A DNA stretch of 64,000 nucleotides, from assembly GCA_016584495.1 (NCBI GenBank), contig WAID01000006.1, positions 930,001-994,000 on the forward strand. Direction: 5' to 3'. The position numbers and the translations under genes are program-made. Below are positions 10,523-21,468 of the stretch, piece after piece. Positions within the stretch are counted from its first letter, which is position 1; each line of letters starts with the position of its first letter. A model generated the notes under the pieces. It was not told the origin of the DNA. It saw only the letters and a program-made list of their open reading frames with translations, and did no database searches. Source of the DNA: Celoporthe dispersa (Eukaryota > Ascomycota > Sordariomycetes > Diaporthales > Cryphonectriaceae).

Positions 10523-12242
10523 TCAGCCGGTTTCTGCCGTCTTAGTCTTCTGTTTTGGTTCCATGCCGAAGTCCGTGTCCAGCTCGTTCCTCAAGTCGAC
10601 GTGCTTCTCGACAAAGACCAGCAGGAATCCAAGCAGCGCGAACGCAAGGGCTGCTAGCCAAGCTGTACGAAAGGTCTCGGCATATAGGGCGATAACCTCC
10701 TGGCGGACTTTTGGTAGGTAGTGCCTGAATGCGTCCATATGCAGCAAACTCATATGAACCTCCGCCGGCCAACTGAGCGCGGACACTGGCATCATCCACC
10801 GTGCCCAGGTTGTTGTTTATGTGGTTGTCGAGGATGAGAGACGGGATGGTGACGCCCCAGATGAAGCCAAAGCTGCGCAAGAACGAGTATGTGGCTGTGG
10901 CGGTCGCAACATCGGACTCAGGCAGCGCAGCCTGGATGGCAGGGAGCAGGGTGACAAAGGTACATCCTAAACCTAGGGCCAGAATGATCTGGAAAATGGC
11001 CCACTCAGCCGTGGAGGATGTTGCATCCAGCATGGAGGAGAGGCCCAGGCCGATAGCGAGAAAGACATATGCGGCTGCGTGGAGGGGCCTATAGGCACCT
11101 GTCTTGGTCATCAGGGCACCTGTAACCATGGCAGACAGCATAAGAACGACATTGAAGGGCAGCGTGTCCACGCCGGACAACAGTGGCGACCTCCCCAGCA
11201 GGGCCTGGAAATAGAGCGGATACCAGTAGACGATCCATTCCAACAGCACGCCCGACAGGAAGCTGAGAAGAAAGCCAACAGCTGATGTACGGTTTGCGAA
11301 GAGGCTCGGAGGAATGGTTGGTTCTTTGCACCATGGCGATAGCTGGTAGGCATGAAAAGCAATCCAGCCGAGGAATCCTAGGACGAGAGGCAGTATGACG
11401 TGCCAGGACGACCAGGGGAATGTATTGCCGCCCATAATCAGGCCCAAGAGGACCGCGGTCACGGATGCGATGAAGAACAGGTTGCCAGGAAGGTCGATGC
11501 GGGCAAGGCTTTCCGTCCACGACTTGGCCCGGACATGCGACAGCCGGAGGAACGGGACCATGGTGACGAAGGTGAGGCCGGAGAAGGGAAGCGTGATGTA
11601 GAAGACCCAGCGCCAGTTTGCCTCGGTCAGGGCACCGCCGATCAGAGGTCCCAAGGTCGAACCCAAGCCTCCGAAGGCCAGCAGCGGGCCAAGGTATGCG
11701 CCCCGTTGGCGCAGGGGGACAAGGTCGCAGACTATGATGTCAAGAAGGACAAATATGCCACCGCAGCCGATGCCCTGGATGGTACGGCCGGCGATGAGCA
11801 TGCCAACGCCCTGGGCCCCGCCGGCGATCCCGCTGCCCACGGCGAACAGGGCGACCACGAAAAGACTGGGGACGCGACGCCCAAAGACATTGCTCGCCTG
11901 GCCGAAGAGCGGCTGCACGGCCGTGCTCGCGACCACGTACGAGTTGGCGATCCAGACATAGGCGCTGCCGCCGCCCAGGTCGCGCGTGATGGCGGGAAGG
12001 GCGGTGAAGACGATGGTGTTGTCGACGGCCGAGGCAAAAGTGACCAGGCAGAGGGAGACGTAGACGAGCCAGAAGCGCCAATCGGGCTTGAAGCCGGTCT
12101 CGTCCTCTCCGGCAGCGTTACTACCGCCCAAGGCGGGCGTGTTGGGCGCGGGAGGAGCTGAACCACCAGCGGCAGCGGCAGCGGCAGGATCGGGCGCCGG
12201 CTGATCCTGCTGCGGAGGCAGCTGTTTCTCGCTAGAGATCAT
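10523..12242 (-). CDS. MFS efflux transporter, 14-TM GliA-like (frame change near C-terminus)
   Basis: Intronless. A hydrophilic N-terminus of about 55 residues (poly-Ala/Pro) is followed by a multi-spanning DHA-type MFS fold: NTIVFTALPAI in TM1, GRRVPSLF in the loop between TM2 and TM3, and GPLIGGALTEANWRW (motif C, antiporter). The family exports toxins and drugs; GliA exports gliotoxin. The frame changes by one base around the GG pair at plus 10734-10735. The uncorrected frame ends at 10542 with a scrambled tail, while the other frame gives a normal last TM helix and ends at 10523 (about 572 residues). It reads away from the next methyltransferase over a shared promoter. Confidence 0.85.
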
Positions 12243-13501
12243 GTTGGTGCAGCAGAGGAAACGGTCGGGATTTTAGGACGTATGCAAGCCCAGAACCGTG
12301 TCTTTTGGGGTCAAGAAAGAAGCAAGTACGACTCTGCGATGGAGATTTATTGAAGACTGATAGACCGTGGAAGCTTCACCCTTCGAATGCGGTCGCAGCC
12401 CAACAGTCAAATTTCCACCACTTTCCTCCTTTGTGTGGTTTGCAGCCCCCATCGCCTGCCACGCCATCTGCCTAGAAACCGCTGCTACGCTGGAATGCAG
12501 CACTACCGTAGGGAAGTGTGGCTACACAGAGTCTCGGAAACAGGGTCAAAAGGACCCAGCGGGCGTCCCTTTGCAAAAGAAAGTCCCCGTATAGCAGTGC
12601 AACCTCAAAATCTTGGGGGCCAGTGAGGAACGACACGTATGAATTAGTGGCGTACCGCAGTAACAAGTGTCTTTACATGTACTTTTGACCAGTTGAAGCC
12701 ACCCAATGTAATGATTACTAGGGTGCGTGTGCTGATCACACCACGTACCTGTAGCTAATACCCAACATTGCCATGGCTGCCTCTCAGTTGATTGCTGGTG
12801 GCTGGTCTGCATACAGGCTACGGATTAACGAGAAAAAGTTCAGAGTGACACCCTCCTCATTTGCTGGCGTCACATTTTCATGTCGCATTTTGTCCCGGCG
12901 TCCGAGAACAGTCCCGGTGGCCGGACCAGTTCTGCGGTCGTGATTGGCTCGAGTGCACATGCATCAGCTGCGGAAGAAGCGGCACGCTGCATAAAGAGTA
13001 GCAGCTGCAGACCAACGTGTAGAAATGGTGTTGTTGGGCTTTTCGAAATTGGCTGTTGGGGGCGGCGTTGTCTCAGAGATGTTCTCAGAGATGCTCGCTG
13101 GGCCCCGCGTGCAGGGGTACATCAAGCAGGTCTTGGATAAGGTACCTTTTGCTGGGTCCTTTTGCTGGACACAACAGAAGCAAGAATCAGCTGAGGGTCG
13201 CAGGCCAGAAAGAATATGACACAAGAATGCTGACGGGCTGTGCACAAGAACTTGTCTACTTGTGTACCCCGGTTGATCCGCAGTGAACGCTAGGCACGGC
13301 TTAGAAAGAGCATTGGACCGGTGAGTCCTGACGTATTTACTGCTGTGAGCGTTGCTTGAGGTACAGACAGACATCGAGGCCAACCCACCGGCGCAGCTCC
13401 CTCCTTTGCACCTCACAACCTCCTCATCTCGTCTTGACCAAACCAGAAAGAATACATTCCCTGTTCCCATATGCTGCACCGCCCAACAGACTCCAGCAAA
13501 C
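12243..13501. promoter_or_regulatory. Divergent promoter, MFS transporter and methyltransferase
   Basis: This 1.26-kb gap has no convincing gene. CCGGTGGCCGG at 12914-12924 keeps the CGGN3CCG core (two flank mismatches to TCGGN3CCGA). The last 100 bases before 13502 are pyrimidine-rich, as expected for a 5' leader. Confidence 0.5.
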
Positions 13502-14350
13502 ATGTCGGCCCCCACTGGCTTCGTTCCCAAGAAGGTGATGCCTTTCGATGGCAAGCTCTTTGCCATCATCGGCGCCGACGAGACCCTTACCATCGCCAAC
13601 CACGAGGTGAACCTCCTTCCCGCCTTCGCCCCAGACTCTGTTATTCACGACTCGGCCTGTGGCTTGGGCCCAGTAACGGAGAGCATCCTCGCCCTGTCGC
13701 CGCCCAGCACCATCAAGATCCATGCTACGGACGCCGCCCCGCCCATGGCGGCCATCTACAACGATGTGGCGGCGGCCAAGGGCTGGCCAACGAGAGCCCA
13801 GATCATGGATGTCCAGAAGTTGGCTTTCGCGGATAACACCTTCTCGCACGTCTTTCTGTCCTTCGGCCTGCCTATTATCGACGATCCCGTCGCGGCCGCC
13901 CACGAGATGTACCGCACGCTCAAGCCGGGAGGCATCGCCGTGACGGCCTTTTGGCTGCATATCCCGCAGGGCGAATGCGCTCAGAAGACGCGCCGGGCGG
14001 TCTGGGGCCCTGACGCGCAGCTCAGCATCGAGCCGCACCCGCAGCACTCGGACCGAGGGTACCTCAGAAGCTTGTTGGTCAAGGGAGGGTTCAAGTTTGA
14101 GGATGTGCAGCTGTACGAGAAGTCAGCCCTGCTGCCGGTTCAGGACATAGACGAGTTTGCCACTGCAATATGGAGCTCGATCGGGCAGCCAAAGGGCGGG
14201 TGGACCAAGGAGGATGACGAGAAATGGGACGAGGCCGTGGCCAAGTACAAGGAGCTTCTCACCAAGGAGCCTGGGTACCAGGTGGACGGGGACGGGAACA
14301 TCACGTTGAAGGCTACTGCCCAGATTGCCATCGTGCGAAAGCCCGAGTGA
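13502..14350 (+). CDS. SAM-dependent methyltransferase (GliN/Methyltransf_11-like)
   Basis: A single exon encodes 282 residues starting MSAPTGFVPKKV. Motif I is VIHDSACGLGPVTE and the acidic end of beta-2 is HATDAAP. MDVQKL and YRTLKPGGIA are the later class I motifs. The HDxACG form of motif I is common in small methyltransferases of fungal clusters, including GliN-type N-methyltransferases and thiol methyltransferases such as GtmA. I cannot say which substrate is used. The frame is intact. The in-frame ATG 50 codons upstream lies in pyrimidine-rich leader sequence without family similarity, so I chose 13502. Confidence 0.85.
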   Translation: MSAPTGFVPKKVMPFDGKLFAIIGADETLTIANHEVNLLPAFAPDSVIHDSACGLGPVTESILALSPPSTIKIHATDAAPPMAAIYNDVAAAKGWPTRAQIMDVQKLAFADNTFSHVFLSFGLPIIDDPVAAAHEMYRTLKPGGIAVTAFWLHIPQGECAQKTRRAVWGPDAQLSIEPHPQHSDRGYLRSLLVKGGFKFEDVQLYEKSALLPVQDIDEFATAIWSSIGQPKGGWTKEDDEKWDEAVAKYKELLTKEPGYQVDGDGNITLKATAQIAIVRKPE

Positions 14351-14511
14351 ACACGGTGCTTTGCTTGGTAAACCTCCTATGCGCATCTCATTTCTTCTTG
14401 CTCTGTCCGTGACAGTCTAGTCTACGTGATAGAAAAGACAAGGCTTAGAGGGAGAGGGAGTTTCCTAACTAACCAGAATATTATTACGCCGTATCTATAG
14501 AGTAAAAGGGC

Positions 14512-15532
14512 TCAGTCCTCCTCGACGTCTTTCTTTCTACCCCACACACATCTGATGCGGTAACAAGCCCCCCTCGTCACCAGCTCAGCGAGGAGCCTGT
14601 CTCCAAGAGTGTCCATGTCCTCGGTTGAGGAGGTCGAAATCTTTGCCACTAAATAGGGGATCAGCAGCCATCTTACCAAGCATCTGGCGTCTGGCGTCAA
14701 CTTACTCTTCGCGTGCTTGACCAGGCCATCCATGGCTTTGGCAGTAGAAGTTGCGCTCAGGGAAGCCATCCTCTCGTCAGGATTCTTAGCCCCGAACTTC
14801 AAGTCCACAACACACTCATCCACGTCCACCGCGCCCGTGTCTTCTAACCACGCTCTCATCTCTCTTGCATAGTGCCATCCCGCGCCAGTAGCATCAAACA
14901 GCCCACGGACAAGCGCCAAGAACTCGTGGAACACTGGGCCGGACTCCGGGCCTTCCTGCTCGGCCTCCACGAGCTGGATCCAACCGCCGGGCTTCACTAG
15001 GGCAAAGAGCCGCCGGATCGCCTCGGTAAGGGGACCTGGTGCCGCGCCGGGGAGGGTCAGGCGCTGGTGGACGAGGTCGAACGCCGACTGGAAATGGGCT
15101 GGCCACTCATGGGCGATGTTCTGGACCTGAAAGCTTGTGTCTTTGGGAACAGACTGCGGAAACAGCGACGGGTTGATATCGGTGCCGACATAGGTGTGAA
15201 TCGATGGGTTGGGAAGTGTCTTGCGGAGCTCGATGATCCAGTGACCTATTTTTCTCGTCAGCTTTGCCATCTGCTATGGCATGTTTGAGCAGAGTTTCCT
15301 TTTTTTTTTAAAAAAAAAAAGAAGAAAGGGAAGCCTAGCAATACGAACCGTCAGCAGTCCCCGAATCCAAAATCTTCATGCCGGGTCTCTCCAGGTCGAC
15401 AGGAGGCAATACAATCCGTCCACCCAGGGCATCTATCAGGACAAGATGCTGGCTCATGAGCCTTTCAGCTTCAGCTGAATTGGAAGGGAGGAAATAGGAT
15501 CCCGGTGCCTCTTGAGATTGTTCGTTCGACAT
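14512..15532 (-). CDS. SAM-dependent methyltransferase, LaeA/UMTA-like
   Basis: Three exons (15532-15349, 15245-14706, 14648-14512) give 286 residues. Motif I ILDSGTADG is split by the first intron. Later motifs are YVGTDINPS and FDLVHQRLTL. KPGGWIQLVEAE and the C-terminal RGACYRIRCVWGRK are typical of the fungal UMTA methyltransferase family found next to many NRPS and PKS clusters. The first intron contains a T10A10 palindrome. The second intron is inferred from frame and family fit; reading through it would also stay open. It faces the preceding methyltransferase gene tail to tail, 160 bp apart. Confidence 0.8.
15301..15320. repeat. T-run followed by A-run, perfect palindrome in an intron
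   Basis: About ten T are followed by ten A inside the first intron of the methyltransferase gene. It can form a hairpin in the transcript. It is also a place where length errors are likely. Confidence 0.7.
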
Positions 15533-16031
15533 GGTCTTTGTTCGCAGGTGATAGTCACAGCCACTTTAGAAGTACTTGATCTCGTAGTGATTATATCCCT
15601 GGGTAAGTTGGCAGTGTAAAGGAGCTGTGTTAGTGGCAACGTCTCCTGATACCGGGAGGCTTGCCGATTTATATAGAAAGCTGGCTCTGGACAAGGCTTC
15701 CCGAGGGAAGATCGTCGGGGGGCCGGAGTACATCACCTAGACTTCCCCTTTCACAAAATTTTGAACCGATGGCGTACTATATTAAGTACCTCCGATATTT
15801 AGTATTAACAGAAGACTTTAGGTCTTCTTGAAAATGCTTATAATTTCCTGATGAACGATGAATGCCAACGTGCAAAAGGAAAAAAAAACAGTGGGCTAAA
15901 TGCACCCCAGTAGTGCATTCTCGAGATATTGACCATCCGATCTTTCAGCCCCTCCCATAAACCAAGTTCTGTGCCCTGAACGGAATTCATACCATGACAA
16001 CGACGATAACTTCATTTTCCTAATGTTCTGC
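15533..16031. promoter_or_regulatory. Intergenic region with near-consensus CGG/CCG palindrome
   Basis: TCGG and CCGG halves lie at 15715-15726 with a 4-base spacer made only of G. If the G-run is one base too long the site would match the 3-bp spacer form. No gene is seen in this gap. Confidence 0.4.
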
Positions 16032-17431
16032 CTAGAAGGGCATAGGCACGTACTCCACCCACGGACCTACAACTGTAAAAGGCAGTGGGCTCTCCATTCC
16101 CACTCTGGTCTTCAAGAAGGCCAAAGCGGGAAGCTTCAAGCTGTACCACAGCCAGCCCACAACCCAGAGATAGCCCGCCGCCTTCCGCCACTTCGTCTCG
16201 CCCTTTCCCATTCCCAGAGTTGTACACCACATCCACTGGACAAAGTCTTCAAAGGTGATGGCCGCTGCCTGGAGAACAAAGAAGAAGAAAATGGGATGGA
16301 TGTTCTCGGCGGCTGTTACGTTCAAAGGGGCTGGGAACATGGCGTGCGATCGCGCGTGGAAGAAGCCGGACACGATGAAGCTGAAGAACAGCTGAGTGTA
16401 GGACGACAAGTTCGTGCCATGACGGATGCCGAGAATATCGACAAGTACGTTGGACCAGGTAGAAAGGGGCTATTGGCACTCATTGTTTAGATGTAACACG
16501 GTCTCAATGGTGAAAGGAAAGGCAAGACTTGCTCTACGGATAAACTGATGCCAGTACTTTCCCCAAAAATTGCGGACTGTGGTTGCTTCGCTGATCGGGT
16601 TGAATGGGGCTGGCCAATCCTTGATTGTTTCTTGTTAGCTTTCTACGATTTCCACCGAAGAAAGCCTTGGGAGTTTGGAGTCCTTACCTTGGGTCCTCCG
16701 AGCCCCATGGCAACACAAATAGCAGAGATCAGTGCGTATTGTGCAGATAGAGCAAAGTATGGCGCGGCGGCAAAGGTGAAAATCGTCGTGAAGCGCCATC
16801 CCGGGCATGCGTACTCCAGAGTTATGTACTTTGAGTTGATGTCTCCAACGACGCCGGTGTTAGGGTTGGTGTAGAAGAACCGTATGGCCAGGTGGAACAG
16901 CAAATCCGCTAAGAGGAAATTCTTGACGAATTGGAAGATTCTGCTGAACAGAAACTCTGAAGTGCTCCTCTCAGAGACCACAGGGACGTTCTTCACTTGA
17001 TGGTTCCAGCCGATGCCCCTCTGGTTGACAATGAGCATGAAGGCCCACTTCAGCTTACGAAGACTGAATGCAGGATACTTCTCGGCTTCCCTCTGGCCCT
17101 CGTCTTCCCGCCAGAAATGAGCCTCGGGTCCCTCTTCCCCCGAGAGAAGGAATTTCTCCATCGTGGCGAGCCAGAAGCTCCACTGGATGCAGAAGAGCTG
17201 CGCCATGCCGATGTTGTTGGTGAAACGGGGGTGAAGTTGCGCTTCGACCATCAAGGCCAGGAGGATGCCGGAGACGATGAAACGTCGCCCGGGAAACTTT
17301 GGAGAGGCAAAGGCCAGGATTTGGGTGGCATATAGGGCAATATGTGGTATGATAGAGTCTTCTGGCTCCGAAAAGACATCGTTCGTTATGGAACGGTCCT
17401 CGAGCTGTGTCATCAACGTTGAGTTACCCAT
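16032..17431 (-). CDS. Membrane acyltransferase with wax-synthase domain
   Basis: Exon 1 is 17431-16688 (248 codons), exon 2 is 16619-16538, and a third exon ends at 16032. The protein has about eight hydrophobic segments. The motif run FWGKYWHQF, then FSFIVSGFFHARSHA, is the wax-synthase (MBOAT-like) active-site region, with the SGFFH histidine as probable catalytic base. Relatives include plant wax synthases and fungal O-acetyltransferases of the TRI7 kind; from memory AtaH of the acetylaranotin pathway is an acetyltransferase too. It suggests that the product carries an O-acyl group. The exact junction into exon 3 near 16466 does not keep frame cleanly, with a possible one-base change in a C4 run. 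Confidence 0.75.
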
Positions 17432-17816
17432 GACTATCGACTCTGCTGATGCTCAGTGGAAGACGCAACGTTGAACTCCACTCGGCTGTGAACGGAGAGA
17501 TGCCAGTCCACTTACACGGAGAATAAATACCAGATCCGTGCCGGCAGAGTGACTCGAGCATTGGACATGTTGCACATGTGCACGCAGACTTGGCCGCCAC
17601 GGGCAGCGGGGTAGCGGCACCCGAACCAGAGGTTCCGGCTTCCGGCTGCATCACTTTGCGGTACAGATACTGATATGCATGCCTAGAGTACTAGATACAG
17701 GGTTAGTAAAGCTGTATGTATGTAATGTGTCGACTGCTGTCTGATGCCTCTTTGAATCTACGGACTCACCAACGTACCCACATTGGCCACTGAATTGAGA
17801 CAAGGTCAAGATCACC
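17432..17816. promoter_or_regulatory. Divergent promoter, acyltransferase and P450
   Basis: This 385-bp gap lies between oppositely read cluster genes. GCGGCACCCGA at 17614-17624 is one base off TCGGN3CCGA. Confidence 0.55.
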
Positions 17817-19713
17817 ATGTCTGTTTCAATTGGCAATATTAGCTCTATCGACGAAAAGTTGATAGGAAGCTTATTGGCCTTCTGTGCACTCTTCATCTCT
17901 ACTGTCATCTTGTTCAAACCCACCGATCCTTACAACCGCTTTCCGCGGGTTGGGCTGCCTTGGTACTTGTCCTTTCTCCCATCGAAGCCAGTTCATGAGC
18001 TGGTAGACCAAGGTTATCATCAAGTATGCACAGTAGAAATCGGATCGTGAGGCGTGCAAGACAGAAACTGACCTCAGGGCTAGAGCAAGGTCCCGTTTGT
18101 ATTGAGATGGTGGGCACTTGACTGGCTCGTTCTTGGGCCACAACATTTGGCGGACCTCAAACACAGCAAGAGCACTAGTTTGAGCTTTTTTCAAGTGATT
18201 AGCGACGTGAGTTACTGAATTAAAGCAAAATCATGGAGAATTTATCTGACGGATTAATCCAAGGCGCTCCGCTTGGGTCTGTCTGTTGGCGACCTTTACC
18301 ACGATGACAAGATGGCCCTGGTCATCAAGAAGGGTTTGAATACCCAACTTCGTGCGTTTTTCGTTCTTTATTTATAGATCTGGTGCAAGATATAGATGAG
18401 AAGAAGAAAATGTTTTGACTCAAGCTCACAGCTGCTTTGACACCCATTGTGGTGGACGAAATGGAGCACGCATTTGAAAGTCACATTGGCACATCCGAAG
18501 GTATTCCCAAATCAATATATACTTCTGCATCCCATGCGCTAATATCTTTCAGAATGGAGAGAATTTTCAGTGGCTGACACAGTCTCAAATTTGACTAACC
18601 AAGTGGCTTGTCGGATACTGGTTTGTCGTCAGCTGAGTCGGGATGCAAAGTTTCTGCGACTCTCGATGAATTTCCAACATTCGATTTTTATGCACGCCTT
18701 GATCATCATACATCTACCTTTCCGGCCACTGCGCAACGCCTTGTCTAGGCTGGTGATCCTCTCACACAAGCGATATCTGAAACAAGCTATGAAAGTCCTG
18801 GAGCCAGTGGTTGCAAGACGAATCGAACAGAGGAACTACGAGGACCCAGCAGGCAAGGACAATGATGGCATCAAATGGACTCTGGATTTGACCAGCAATG
18901 AAAAGATGGACCCTCACCGTATATCACTCGAAGTTCTCCATAACTTGTTTGCAGGCAGCCTTGCCCCAGGAGCATTGATCACAGAGATGATATTCCAAGC
19001 ATTAATGAGTCCGAAACTTGTGGAGGATTTACGAAAGGAAGCAGATGCAGCCATTGCAAAGCATGGCTGGACAGAGAAGATGCTCCAAGAGTTATTTCTA
19101 CAGGACAGTTTCGTAAGAGAGCTTAACAGGGTTTTTCCGACGGGGTCGAGTAAGTGTCTTCTTCCCTTGCTCTTGGAAACACAATTCAAAAAGATCTAAA
19201 TGGACTGTAGCTGGATGTTCGCGGCTTGTAACAAGTGAGACATTTACTTTCTCGGATGGCCTCACAGTGCCGCGGGGCACGAGGTTGACGTTCCCGATCA
19301 TGGCGATCATGAAAGAAAACGATCAGTGGGACAATGCGGCCGAGTTTGATGCATACCGCTTTGTCAATCTCCGGGACGCGAGAGGAGAAGACTCGACAAC
19401 TGAGTACCGATGGGCAGCGTCTACTTCATCGCCGGAGAACTTGATGTAAGTGAACTCAAATAACTTTACATTAGTAAGTATTAGTATAACTAATTAAGTG
19501 GTTTCCAGGTTCGGTTACGGAAAACATGCGTGTCCTGGGAGATATTATTGTATACGTCAAGCGAAGCTGATTTTTACCAAGCTTTTTGTGGATTACGACG
19601 TAGAATGGCCATATCCCGCGACGGCACGACCCCAGAGGGAGACAATTGAGGGACAATTCGGGCCCAACAGGGCTCAGAAGATACGGTTGAGACGGAGGAC
19701 GGATAATCATTAG
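17817..19713 (+). CDS. Cytochrome P450 monooxygenase (seven exons)
   Basis: Exons 17817-18023, 18084-18206, 18264-18351, 18432-18500, 18553-19149, 19211-19445 and 19509-19713 sum to 507 residues. The N-terminus has one membrane anchor. The I-helix region is HNLFAGSLAPGALITE. RELNR fits the K-helix ExxR, and FGYGKHACPG is the heme-binding Cys loop. All introns keep frame, so the gene looks intact. Its expected cellular place is the ER membrane. In an ETP setting a P450 acts on the diketopiperazine ring or side chains; GliF or another tailoring P450 are candidates, but the substrate is not shown. It shares its promoter with the acyltransferase gene. Confidence 0.85.
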
Positions 19714-21468
19714 CTGTTTGTCTGTTTCGAATTCATATGTGCTGACAGATTGTCCCCGAGGTCGAGAGGGAAGCAGCCCTTTGGAGGTGTCCGAGGATGA
19801 TTACAAAATCTAGGAAGCATACAGTATCCCCCAGAACTCCAAAAGTAGCTACTTTCTTAGGAGACAGCCGTATTTGTGCCAATATAATTCTTCCGAACGG
19901 GCCTCGTATTTGAAAAAGATAAAGTCTATCTGTTTAGAGAAAGTTCTGAGACAGTAACAATTTATCTGTCCTCTCCTCCACCCTGTATATATTGGGATTA
20001 CTAGACGCCCAGGTTCCTTATCAAATGCTAAGATGTACTTTCTATCTCTCAAGTGAATTTAGCAATATTTTTGCCAGCAACTATCAACTTCGCTTGTTCA
20101 TTATTATCACAGGGCCCCGACACAGTTCCGCCACCCCGTCGAGGTAAGGGAGACAACGGTCTGGGCACTAGAAGAGACGGAAGTGAATTTGATGTCATGC
20201 CCGTATAAGTTCGATAGCCTTGGGAGTTCCCTATTGATGCTTCTTGTCACCCTAATCCCACCAGTCCAACATAGTCCCCTTGTAAATGAACCTTAGACGA
20301 TCGCCTGGTTTCAGGCCGAGGCCTGCTAAGATCCATGAGAAGGGGTTTATGATAAATCTGGAGGATGTTGCAAGACTCTGAAGTAACCTGCGATCTATAA
20401 CCGCAAGAAGACCTCCTATAATGATATCCAGAGGATTGCTCATTTTGGGAAATAACCTATCGGCAGGGGAAATCTAACCACTATATGCAAGGTGCCTTTC
20501 TTCAAGATGCGTCCATCAGCGATTAAATCTACAAGGCTCACCCTTCTAACATCACCACCACCATTAGACGAAAACAAAGTATTAAATGCATCTGCAGAGG
20601 AGTAGGTCAGCTAAATGTGGCTGGAGTAATAAATTGTTCGGGCCTGCGTTGTGCCCTCAGCACTTTATCATTAGAATTTTCACATTCGACCTTGCAAATG
20701 CACTCATTGTTTGGTTCCGTACCAATGTGCAGCAGGTGTGTGCTTCCTTCGAATTTTTTACATGTATAAGAGAAATCTTGAAGCGTGCTTCTGCGTTTGT
20801 TGACTCGAATGACTTGTTTGTTTTACCTAGCATGTTAGTCTCAATCGTATCTTAAGACTCTATAAGAAAAAAAGGCACTCGTGCATACGAGGATTATTCT
20901 GCACCATAGCTTCCTTCAAAAATATTCACTTATTAGGTATTTAAATTCTTTTCATCAGTCGACGAAGCTTGGAAAAAGGTCAATAAGCGGTATAAGTTAT
21001 ACACTATGTGTAAAAACTAGGTTTCGAATACGGCTTCCAGTTGAGGGCTATCAGCATTAGAAAAATTGCTGAAAAGCTGCTGGAAGAAACCCGATTTCAA
21101 TAAGAAGAAAAGAAAGGAGAAGAAAAAAACAAAAGAAAAAAAGAGAGAACTTACTTGGTTGTTACGAGTTATTATAGAGATTCTTAAGGCGCTCTAAAAG
21201 AACGCACAGTTTGTATACATGTGCCAAATGCTTCACCGTGGCTAGTTATCGCCGGCTTCAAATGATTTCCATTAAATGGATCATGTTAGTTATGTAAGCT
21301 GTCTTTTGTATATATATATATATTTCTTAATAAACTTCATAAGAGCAGCAAATGTCTACTTTAGAGTTACAAGCATTATCCGAGGAGACGCCTGTTGCAA
21401 AAATTTGAGTCCAACATGCCGCTCGATATTGTATTCAGTCAACCATATGTATAATCTAATTATCTTTG
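19714..21468. other. AT-rich gene-poor stretch
   Basis: This 1.75-kb stretch is richer in A and T than the flanks and has no recognisable gene. A 63-codon open frame (20443-20252, minus strand) and an 89-codon one (20586-20855) have no family I recognise. It holds a TA microsatellite near 21310 and purine-rich runs near 21100-21150. It could be a relic of a lost gene or element next to the NRPS 3' end. Confidence 0.5.

Noticed and set aside
11400..12161. A 253-codon open frame on the plus strand inside the MFS gene
   Set aside because: It is antisense to a clear multi-spanning transporter and has low-complexity, charged content typical of a shadow frame.
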